NCBI GenBank assembly: GCA_044432925.1
Contig: JAWXUE010000012.1
Span: forward strand, 1 to 40,356
Reading direction: 5' to 3'
Length of the DNA: 40,356 nucleotides
Origin: JAWXUE01 sp044432925
Lineage (GTDB): Bacteria > Bacillota_I > Bacilli_A > Acholeplasmatales > Anaeroplasmataceae
Shown: piece by piece, positions 34,671 through 40,356 of the stretch
How positions within the stretch are numbered: position 1 is the first letter of the stretch
Layout: each line of letters opens with the position of its first letter
Program-made: the position numbers and the translations under genes
Notes under the pieces: generated by a model
Told to the model about the DNA's origin: nothing
The model's input: the letters and a program-made list of their open reading frames with translations, nothing else
The model's database searches: none

Positions 34671-34844
34671 ATGCTTAAAAAGCTATTTAAAGATATTTTA
34701 ATAAGTGTTGTTGTAATAATATTAATTAACATATTAGGACAATACGTAAACTTCCATATACCATTTAACATATTTACTATTTTATTACTAGGTATATTTA
34801 AATTACCTGGTTTTATTATAATTTTGATAATACTAATTTTGTAG
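34671..34844 (+). CDS. small BofA-family membrane protein
   Basis: 57 residues from the ATG at 34671, behind GGTGAT; an upstream GTG/ATG would add four residues. Two hydrophobic helices flank NILGQYVNFHIPFNIFTILL and end IFKLPGFIIILI, the core of the BofA family. In Bacillus, BofA inhibits pro-sigma-K processing in the mother cell and lies just after recR, as here. No other sporulation gene is in the window, so the role in this organism is open. Confidence 0.75.
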   Translation: MLKKLFKDILISVVVIILINILGQYVNFHIPFNIFTILLLGIFKLPGFIIILIILIL

Positions 34845-34853
34845 GAGTATCTA

Positions 34854-35210
34854 ATGATAGTAGAATTTAAAATGATTATTGATGATGATATAATAGAATT
34901 TAAATCAATCGGTAAATTACAAAATAATGAATTAGTTTTTCAAGATAGAAACAATAAAGAAAATAATATAAAAGTTCAATTTCTAAATAATATGATTAAA
35001 GTTATTCAAGAAGGTTCTACTACTATGGAAAATACCCATATTTTAGATCAAAAGATAGATGGATTTTATAAAGGTGCACATAATGTAAATGGAGTAACAT
35101 CTTGTTACACCAAAAAACTAGATTGGCATAATAATTCATTATATATTGAATATGATTTTTATTTTAATGGAAATTTAGCATCAAAAAACAAGTTATTTAT
35201 AAAATATTAA
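34854..35210 (+). CDS. DUF1934 (YwiB)-like small beta-barrel protein
   Basis: 118 residues, mostly beta strands by eye. The order of strands, the segment IKVIQEGSTTMENTHILDQ and the closing SLYIEYDFYFNGNLASKNKL fit DUF1934/YwiB, a lipocalin-like barrel of unknown role. In Bacillus ywiB lies close to rpoE (delta), and rpoE is the next gene here, which supports the call. The RBS is TAGGAG, nine bases after the BofA-like gene. Similarity is moderate. Confidence 0.62.
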   Translation: MIVEFKMIIDDDIIEFKSIGKLQNNELVFQDRNNKENNIKVQFLNNMIKVIQEGSTTMENTHILDQKIDGFYKGAHNVNGVTSCYTKKLDWHNNSLYIEYDFYFNGNLASKNKLFIKY

Positions 35211-35219
35211 AGAAAACAC

Positions 35220-35248
35220 TTGTTTTTTTATGGTATTTTAGGTAAAAT
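35220..35248 (+). promoter_or_regulatory. rpoE promoter
   Basis: TTGTTT, 17 bases, TAAAAT, followed by a short leader and the ribosome site AAGGAGG. Confidence 0.6.
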
Positions 35249-35280
35249 ATATTGTGTTCTTTTTTAAGGAGGAATTTTAA

Positions 35281-35811
35281 ATGAATGTAAATCAAAAATC
35301 AATGTTAGAAGTAACAATAGAATTAATGGGTAAAAAGAAAAAACCTCAAAAAGCTAAAGACTTAATTAAAGAGACATTACAATTAAAAGGTTATGATGAT
35401 GCTAATGGAGATTTAGCAGCTCAATTATATATAGACATTACAACAAGTGCTTTATTTGTATATTGTGGTGATGCTGAATGGGATTTAAAAACAAGACAAG
35501 ATATATCTTTAGGAGATAAAGATGGAGCTTACTTCAGTAAAGGTTATGTTGAAGAGGAAGAAGAAGACTTAAATGTAACAGCTGATGATTATGAATTAAA
35601 AGTTGAAGAGGAAGAAACTGTTGAAGTTGATGACTTAGATGATGAAGTAGAAGTTGTTGCTGAAGAAGATGAAATCATTGATGATGAACCATTCATTCCT
35701 TATAGTACTGACGATGATGATGACTTCGATGATTCAATGAATGAATACATTGATGAAGATGTATATAATGATTACATGGATGATTACGAAGGATTATACG
35801 ACGATAAATAA
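35281..35811 (+). CDS. rpoE: RNA polymerase delta subunit
   Basis: 176 residues. Residues 1 to about 90 form the HARE-HTH domain, including YIDITTSALFVYCGDAEWDL, and about 90-176 are almost entirely Asp and Glu, as in Firmicute delta. Delta improves promoter selectivity and recycling of RNA polymerase. It is found in Bacilli and relatives, so it helps place the organism. It has its own promoter and terminator; in Bacillus it sits beside pyrG, but here pyrG is about 13 kb away. Confidence 0.94.
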   Translation: MNVNQKSMLEVTIELMGKKKKPQKAKDLIKETLQLKGYDDANGDLAAQLYIDITTSALFVYCGDAEWDLKTRQDISLGDKDGAYFSKGYVEEEEEDLNVTADDYELKVEEEETVEVDDLDDEVEVVAEEDEIIDDEPFIPYSTDDDDDFDDSMNEYIDEDVYNDYMDDYEGLYDDK

Positions 35812-35818
35812 TTATATT

Positions 35819-35847
35819 AAGAACTATCAATTTTGATAGTTCTTTTT
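35819..35847 (+). terminator. rpoE terminator
   Basis: AAGAACTATCAA and TTGATAGTTCTT pair across two bases, followed by T's. Confidence 0.87.
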
Positions 35848-35935
35848 AATTTTATTAATATTTTATGAAAATAACATAATTTAATATAATTAATTTTGTA
35901 AAAATAAGATATAATATATATATGAGGTGATAAAA

Positions 35936-36595
35936 ATGTTTAATATATGTTTAGTAGAAGATGAAAAAGATTTAGCAGCATTAGTAGCAAAGTATTTAAC
36001 AAAAGAAGGATATAATGTTACACATTATTTAACAGGAGAAGAAGCATTAAAAAATTATAGTGATAATATAGAACTATGGATTTTAGATATAATGTTACCT
36101 GGTTCAATAAGTGGTTATGATCTTATAAAAGAAATAAGAAATAAAAAAGCAAATGTACCAATAATATTTACATCTGCTAGAGATCAAGATATTGATAAAA
36201 TAATGGGATTAGAATTAGGTGGAGATGATTACATATCTAAACCTTACTCTCCTAGAGAGTTAATGCTAAGAGTTAAAAATATTTTAGCAAGATCTTATAA
36301 AAATAATACTACTTCTATAATTAATTATGAAAACTATAAAATAGATTTAGAAAGAAGAATAGTATATGCTAATGATGAACTATTAAGTTTAACATCAAAA
36401 GAATATGACTTAATGTTATTTTTATTAAAAAATCCAACAAAAGCATTTAGTAGAGATCATATCTTAACTAATATTTGGGGAGAACACTATTTTGGATCTG
36501 ATAGAGTAGTAGATGATTTAATGAGAAGACTAAGAGCTAAGATGCCAAACTTAAGAGTTGAAACTCTATATGGATTTGGTTATCGCTTGTCATGA
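35936..36595 (+). CDS. OmpR-family response regulator
   Basis: 219 residues from the ATG at 35936; a GTG three codons earlier overlaps the ribosome site GAGGTGAT. The receiver domain has the acidic pair in VEDE, phospho-acceptor Asp51, Thr79 and Lys102. The winged-helix domain (about 125-219) includes LTSKEYDLMLFLL and RVVDDLMRRLRAK. It pairs with the kinase that overlaps its stop by four bases. The target genes are unknown. Confidence 0.93.
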   Translation: MFNICLVEDEKDLAALVAKYLTKEGYNVTHYLTGEEALKNYSDNIELWILDIMLPGSISGYDLIKEIRNKKANVPIIFTSARDQDIDKIMGLELGGDDYISKPYSPRELMLRVKNILARSYKNNTTSIINYENYKIDLERRIVYANDELLSLTSKEYDLMLFLLKNPTKAFSRDHILTNIWGEHYFGSDRVVDDLMRRLRAKMPNLRVETLYGFGYRLS

Positions 36596-37887
36596 GAAAG
36601 TTAAGTTTAGCAAAACAACTTTTCTTAATATTTACATTAGTACTATTAGTAACAACAATAACGTTTAACTCAATATTATCAGGATGGTTATATTCAATAT
36701 ATAGTGATATTAATTATACTAAATTAGAAGACTTCACTCTAACAACAAAATATATTTTAGAAAGTGGAGTAGAAGTAGAATACTTAGCAAATACAAAAGA
36801 TATACAATTTATAGTATGGAATGTTGAAGAAGATTTAGTTTTTTACTCATCTAATATAAGTGAAGAACTAAAAGCTAGTGCAGATATAATATATTCAGAT
36901 ATAGAACCTATATTAGAAGTAGAACCTATATATAAAGGTATGATTACTAATAATTCAAAGTTCTTTTATAAAGCTGTTAAAACAGTTGATAATAAACACT
37001 ATATATTTACAGTAACAGAAGCAACTTCTATAAATGAAATGAGAACTCAAACAACAATACAAATAATGATACTATTCTTATTAATCTTAACAGGTGGTGG
37101 ATTAGTAACAGGTGTATGGAGTAATCTTTTAGTAACAAGAGTAGGTAAAATAGCATCGCATGTAAAACAAATGCCTTCTAATTCATATTCTATAAGTTAC
37201 GTAGATTCAGGAATAGATGAAGTATCCGATTTAGCAAAAAGTATTGAAACTATGCGTAAACAACTTCATGATAATGAAGAAACAAAAAGAGAAATATTAC
37301 AAAATCTAAGTCATGATATAAAAACTCCACTTGCTGTAATTAAATCTTATGCTGAAGCAATAACAGATGAAGTAGAGGGACCTGAGGCTGGAAATCTAAT
37401 AATTAAACAAGTTGATACATTAGAACATAAAGTAAAAAGTTTATTACAATTAAATAGATTAAATTATTTAGAAAAAGATAAAGTATTTGAAGAAGTTAAA
37501 ATAAAAAATATAATTAATAGAAATGTTGAAAGTTTAAAATATTTAACAGATATTAATTTCAAATTATCGCTTGATGAAAGTATATTTTTAGGATATGAAG
37601 AAAACTTCAATACAGTAATCCAAAATATTTTATCTAATGCAATTCGTTACGCAAATACAACAATAGAAATTACTCTTAAAAATTCTAAGTTAACAATATA
37701 TAACGACGGAAAACATATAGATAGTAAATTTCTTGATGCAAGATTCAATCCTTATGAAAAAGGATCTGAAGGTATATTTGGAGTAGGAATGAGCATTGTT
37801 ACAAAAACACTTGATTTCTTCAACATGGAATTAGAAGTTAAAAACCATGATGTAGGAGTTTCATTTATAATAAAGAATAGAGTATAA
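36592..37887 (+). CDS. membrane sensor histidine kinase
   Basis: 431 residues. Helix 1 spans about 9-30 and helix 2 about 157-178, enclosing an extracellular sensor of about 125 residues of no recognised family. A HAMP-like linker, HisKA with His241 in NLSHDIKTPLAVI, and the ATPase boxes NAIRYANTTIEI and GIFGVGMSIV follow. It phosphorylates the upstream regulator. The sequence style is that of the VanS/CroS-type envelope-stress kinases, but the signal is unknown. Confidence 0.92.
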   Translation: MRKLSLAKQLFLIFTLVLLVTTITFNSILSGWLYSIYSDINYTKLEDFTLTTKYILESGVEVEYLANTKDIQFIVWNVEEDLVFYSSNISEELKASADIIYSDIEPILEVEPIYKGMITNNSKFFYKAVKTVDNKHYIFTVTEATSINEMRTQTTIQIMILFLLILTGGGLVTGVWSNLLVTRVGKIASHVKQMPSNSYSISYVDSGIDEVSDLAKSIETMRKQLHDNEETKREILQNLSHDIKTPLAVIKSYAEAITDEVEGPEAGNLIIKQVDTLEHKVKSLLQLNRLNYLEKDKVFEEVKIKNIINRNVESLKYLTDINFKLSLDESIFLGYEENFNTVIQNILSNAIRYANTTIEITLKNSKLTIYNDGKHIDSKFLDARFNPYEKGSEGIFGVGMSIVTKTLDFFNMELEVKNHDVGVSFIIKNRV

Positions 37888-37905
37888 ATTACTCTATTTT
37901 TTTTT
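37878..37905 (+). terminator. terminator of the two-component operon
   Basis: TAGAGTA and TACTCTA pair across five bases and are followed by T9. The hairpin contains the kinase stop codon. Confidence 0.82.
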
Positions 37906-37954
37906 GCAATAAAAACAAAGTAACTCATACAATATAATGAGGGAGTGTGTCTAT

Positions 37955-38497
37955 ATGTTAAATACTAATATTACTAAGTTAACAAGTCTTGGAGTAATTT
38001 CATCAATTATAGGACAATACATAAGTGATGTTGTATTAAACATATTTTTTCATAGTAGAGAAGACTTCTTTGAAATCATTACTACTATATCTCCTGTACC
38101 TGTATATTATGCAGCAACTATATCTGGATTTTTTAGTGGAGGAATATCTGAGAATGTTGATGTATTAACTAATGCAGCATTTAGAAATGTTTTATATGTA
38201 TATTTTAATAGCTATTTCTCTAAAGTAATTAATGAAGAAGATATATTAGATAATTTAGATATAACAGAATTAATACAAGATACAATAGCTATAATTTTAT
38301 TGTTATATGCTTTGGATGAATATACTAGAAACAGTTATCTAGACTTTAAAGAATTTAAGAAAACAGGAATAAAAAAAGAAAGTACTAATAGAACAATAGA
38401 AAGTTCTGTATTAGTAATATTCATAACTAATCTATATGCTTATTATAAATTATCAAATAATGATACAAATCAAATAGATCGTTCTATTGACTTATAG
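37955..38497 (+). CDS. unknown protein with several hydrophobic segments
   Basis: About 180 residues from the ATG at 37955, nine bases after AGGGAG; an ATG six codons earlier lies on the ribosome site. Hydrophobic stretches are near residues 8-28, about 50-65 and 115-125, and one near 155-170 (SSVLVIFITNLYAYY). An acidic loop separates the second and third. I do not recognise a family. It stands just before a small XRE regulator that has its own promoter inside this gene's end. Confidence 0.65.
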   Translation: MLNTNITKLTSLGVISSIIGQYISDVVLNIFFHSREDFFEIITTISPVPVYYAATISGFFSGGISENVDVLTNAAFRNVLYVYFNSYFSKVINEEDILDNLDITELIQDTIAIILLLYALDEYTRNSYLDFKEFKKTGIKKESTNRTIESSVLVIFITNLYAYYKLSNNDTNQIDRSIDL

Positions 38498-38516
38498 GTA
38501 TATAAAAAGATATAAT
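38487..38516 (+). promoter_or_regulatory. promoter of the small XRE gene
   Basis: TTGACT, 18 bases, TATAAT. The -35 overlaps the stop region of the preceding gene. Confidence 0.65.
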
Positions 38517-38536
38517 TTAACACAAGAGGTGATAAT

Positions 38537-38749
38537 ATGAAAAACCTAGTATGTTATTTAAGAACTAACAGAAGAATGACTCAAGAAGATTTAGCAAAAG
38601 AAATAGGTGTATCAAGACAAACAATAAATACTATTGAAAATGAAAAAAATATCCCTACTTTAGAATTAGCTTATAAAATATCTTTATTCTTTGGATTAAC
38701 TATAGAAGAAGTTTTTGATTTAAAACACAATATAAAGTTGAGCAAATAA
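38537..38749 (+). CDS. small XRE-family transcriptional regulator
   Basis: 70 residues forming a single Cro/CI helix-turn-helix: MTQEDLAKEIGVSRQTINTI, then ENEKNIPTLELAYKI. It is close to the short YgzD/YozG-type regulators of Firmicutes that usually sit beside a membrane-protein gene they control; the gene before it fits that pattern. The RBS is AGAGGTGAT. Confidence 0.88.
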   Translation: MKNLVCYLRTNRRMTQEDLAKEIGVSRQTINTIENEKNIPTLELAYKISLFFGLTIEEVFDLKHNIKLSK

Positions 38750-38766
38750 CAAAAATTTGTTATAAT
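38738..38766 (+). promoter_or_regulatory. yebC promoter with an embedded 18-bp palindrome
   Basis: TTGAGC, 17 bases, TATAAT. Inside it, ATAACAAA-AA-TTTGTTAT (38746-38763) is a perfect inverted repeat covering the spacer and the -10. It also contains the XRE gene's stop codon. Confidence 0.6.
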
Positions 38767-38796
38767 ATTATTAAGAAATGAAAGGAATTATTAAAA

Positions 38797-39507
38797 ATGG
38801 GAAGAGCACATGAAGTAAGAGCCGCATCTATGGCAAAAACATCAGCAGCAAAATCTAAGTTATACGCTAAGTATGGTAAAGAAATATTTATGGCTGCTAA
38901 AAACGGATCACCAGATCCAAATACAAATTTAGCATTAAAAAAGATAATTGATAAAGCTAAAAAAGATAACGTTACAGCTGACGTAATCAAAAGAGCAATT
39001 GATAAAGCTAAGGGTGGTTCTCAAGAGAACTATACTGAAAAAAGATATGAAGGATTCGGTCCTGGTAATACAATGATTATTGTTGACTGTTTAACAGATA
39101 ATGATAATAGAACTATATCTGATGTTAAAAACTGTTTTACTAAAACAGGTGGTAAAATTGGAGTTACAGGTTGTGCAACTCATATGTTTACTTATAACGG
39201 ATTATTAAGTTTAGATTGTATGAATGAAGAAGAAGTTATGGAATGTTTAATTATGAGCGATTTAGATGCTGATATTGAAACAGATGATGACTTAGTTATA
39301 GTTAAAACAACTCAACAAGATTATGAAAAAGTTAAAGATGCTTTATTAGCAACAAAAGAAATAGAATTCATTCAAGACTTTGTTGGATTTATTCCAATGA
39401 ATACTGTTGATTTAGATGAAGAATCAAAAGTAAAATTTGAAAAAATGTTAGCTATGTTAGAAGAATTAGATGATGTACAAGAAGTATATCATAATGCAAA
39501 TTTATAA
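38797..39507 (+). CDS. YebC/PmpR/TACO1-family protein
   Basis: 236 residues, the usual length. MGRAHEVRAASMAKTSAAKS, then NGSPDPNTNLALKKIIDKAK and YEGFGPGNTMIIVDCLTDN, are firm family signatures. Members have been described as transcription factors and, more recently, as ribosome-associated translation factors. The MGRAHEVR beginning differs from the MAGHSKW of the main bacterial group and points to the second subgroup. The RBS is AAGGAATT. Its own promoter overlaps the preceding gene. Confidence 0.93.
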   Translation: MGRAHEVRAASMAKTSAAKSKLYAKYGKEIFMAAKNGSPDPNTNLALKKIIDKAKKDNVTADVIKRAIDKAKGGSQENYTEKRYEGFGPGNTMIIVDCLTDNDNRTISDVKNCFTKTGGKIGVTGCATHMFTYNGLLSLDCMNEEEVMECLIMSDLDADIETDDDLVIVKTTQQDYEKVKDALLATKEIEFIQDFVGFIPMNTVDLDEESKVKFEKMLAMLEELDDVQEVYHNANL

Positions 39508-39514
39508 TTAATTA

Positions 39515-39543
39515 AAAAATAACTCTTTATAAGAGTTATTTTT
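39515..39543 (+). terminator. yebC terminator
   Basis: AAAAATAACTCTT and AAGAGTTATTTTT pair across three bases. The next ribosome site starts immediately after. Confidence 0.85.
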
Positions 39544-39557
39544 AATAGGAGGATATA

Positions 39558-40301
39558 ATGAAAGGTTTAGATATAATAAGAAAACTAGGAGTAGATCCTA
39601 AAGATTTTTACTTAGTATACTCAGCTTGTTTAGGAAGTATATATGCTATTCAATCTAGATTTGAAAAAGATATTTTAAAAGGAAGAAAATTCAAATTAAA
39701 CTTTCCTGAATGTGAACTTGAATTTGAAGATAATGAAAAATATAAAATTCAATATTTAGGTGCAACAAATAACGAAGATATTTGGATGTGGGGTTGGAAC
39801 GATAAAACTGATTTTCCAAATGAATTATTCGATTTCACAAATCAAATAAAAGATTTTGGTGAAGTATATTTTGCTGATTACGCAAGAACAGCACATTTCA
39901 AAATGAACAAAGAAAATTTCAGTAATGATCTAGCAAGTACAATTTGTGCAATGTTTGGTGGAAGATGTTCACTACAAGCAAAATCAGAAAGAGGAACATT
40001 ATTTGTAGCAGTTGAAAATGTATCACCAGAAATTTTCTCTGCAATTGAATCTAAAGTATTTGCTCAAATAACTATGTTTGCATTAAAAAATAATAAAGTA
40101 AATCATAGATTATTTATTGAAGCATTTTTATTATGGAATGGTATAGATTATAAAATACAAAACACTACTATAGTTGCTGAATTTGATACGAAAGTAGAAT
40201 TCCATTTAATTAAAGGTGAAAATGATTTAGTATTAGAAAAAATAAAAATAGAAAAACCAAATGAATTAGCACATGAAAAAGAAAGCGAATTAATATCGTA
40301 A
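39558..40301 (+). CDS. DUF6882-like protein, function unknown
   Basis: 247 residues, soluble, no signal peptide. IQYLGATNNEDIWMWGWND (about 64-82), followed by an aromatic-rich segment, resembles the W-x-W-x-W/N core of DUF6882 proteins. The C-terminal half (about 105-247) has no motif I know. The RBS is TAGGAGG directly after the yebC terminator. The family call is tentative; the coding call is secure. Confidence 0.6.
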   Translation: MKGLDIIRKLGVDPKDFYLVYSACLGSIYAIQSRFEKDILKGRKFKLNFPECELEFEDNEKYKIQYLGATNNEDIWMWGWNDKTDFPNELFDFTNQIKDFGEVYFADYARTAHFKMNKENFSNDLASTICAMFGGRCSLQAKSERGTLFVAVENVSPEIFSAIESKVFAQITMFALKNNKVNHRLFIEAFLLWNGIDYKIQNTTIVAEFDTKVEFHLIKGENDLVLEKIKIEKPNELAHEKESELIS

Positions 40302-40305
40302 AAGT

Positions 40306-40331
40306 AAAAGAGACCATAGGTCTCTTTTTTC
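40306..40331 (+). terminator. terminator at the right edge
   Basis: AAAAGAGACC, ATA, GGTCTCTTTT, then T's. Nothing further is seen in the last 25 bases. Confidence 0.87.
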
Positions 40332-40356
40332 TTTTATCTAAAGGATTTTTTATTTT

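Noticed and set aside
1..40356. Mollicute genetic code with TGA as tryptophan
   Set aside because: Several genes end at TGA with overlapping starts (potB, dapH, response regulator), and Trp codons are TGG.

Overview
The window is AT-rich throughout (roughly a quarter G+C by eye) and reads as the chromosome of a small-genome, low-GC Gram-positive bacterium of the Bacilli or a deep-branching relative, probably an uncultured gut lineage. TGA acts as a stop (potB, dapH and the response regulator end on it) and Trp is encoded by TGG, so this is not the Mycoplasma code. murA and a DAP pathway imply a peptidoglycan wall. Firmicute signatures are the RNA polymerase delta subunit, a pyrG leader that starts GGGC and carries an attenuator, the dnaX-ybaB-recR-bofA order, a type II thymidine kinase and strong Shine-Dalgarno sites. 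I see no tRNA, rRNA, CRISPR array, complete insertion sequence or prophage. Nearly every base lies in a gene or a short promoter/terminator gap.

Layout. 1-176: a possible tail of a truncated reading frame and a terminator. 177-5123: an aspartase-like lyase facing left, then murA, rpmE, tdk-tadA, the SRP RNA and a CvpA-like membrane protein. 5161-9785: a polyamine uptake operon (XRE-cupin regulator, potA, potB, potC, potD) behind a consensus promoter with a perfect inverted repeat just downstream. 9839-12748: a large leucine-rich-repeat protein without a signal peptide. 12805-15482: transketolase and a two-helix membrane protein, facing left. 15608-20895: the acetyl branch of DAP/lysine synthesis, with a deacetylase, an aminotransferase that appears to start at ATT, and dapF-dapA-dapH-asd; dapB and lysC are absent. 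21066-22655: pyrG.

22700-28578 is the most unusual part. A leftward pair (an LRR protein with a unique N-terminal domain, then a PoNi/DUF1911-like immunity-type protein) is divergent from a rightward pair (a DUF2201-type VWA protein and a MoxR-like AAA+ ATPase). MoxR-VWA pairs are known chaperone-like modules, and the LRR protein may be their partner.

28771-31960: tandem DHH phosphoesterases, a TtcA-like PP-loop protein and an MgtC-family protein. 32021-35811: dnaX, ybaB, recR, a BofA-like protein, a DUF1934-like protein and rpoE. 35936-40301: a two-component system, an unknown membrane protein, a small XRE regulator, a YebC-family protein and a DUF6882-like protein.

All assignments come from reading motifs, lengths, start sites and gene order. 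No database search was run.
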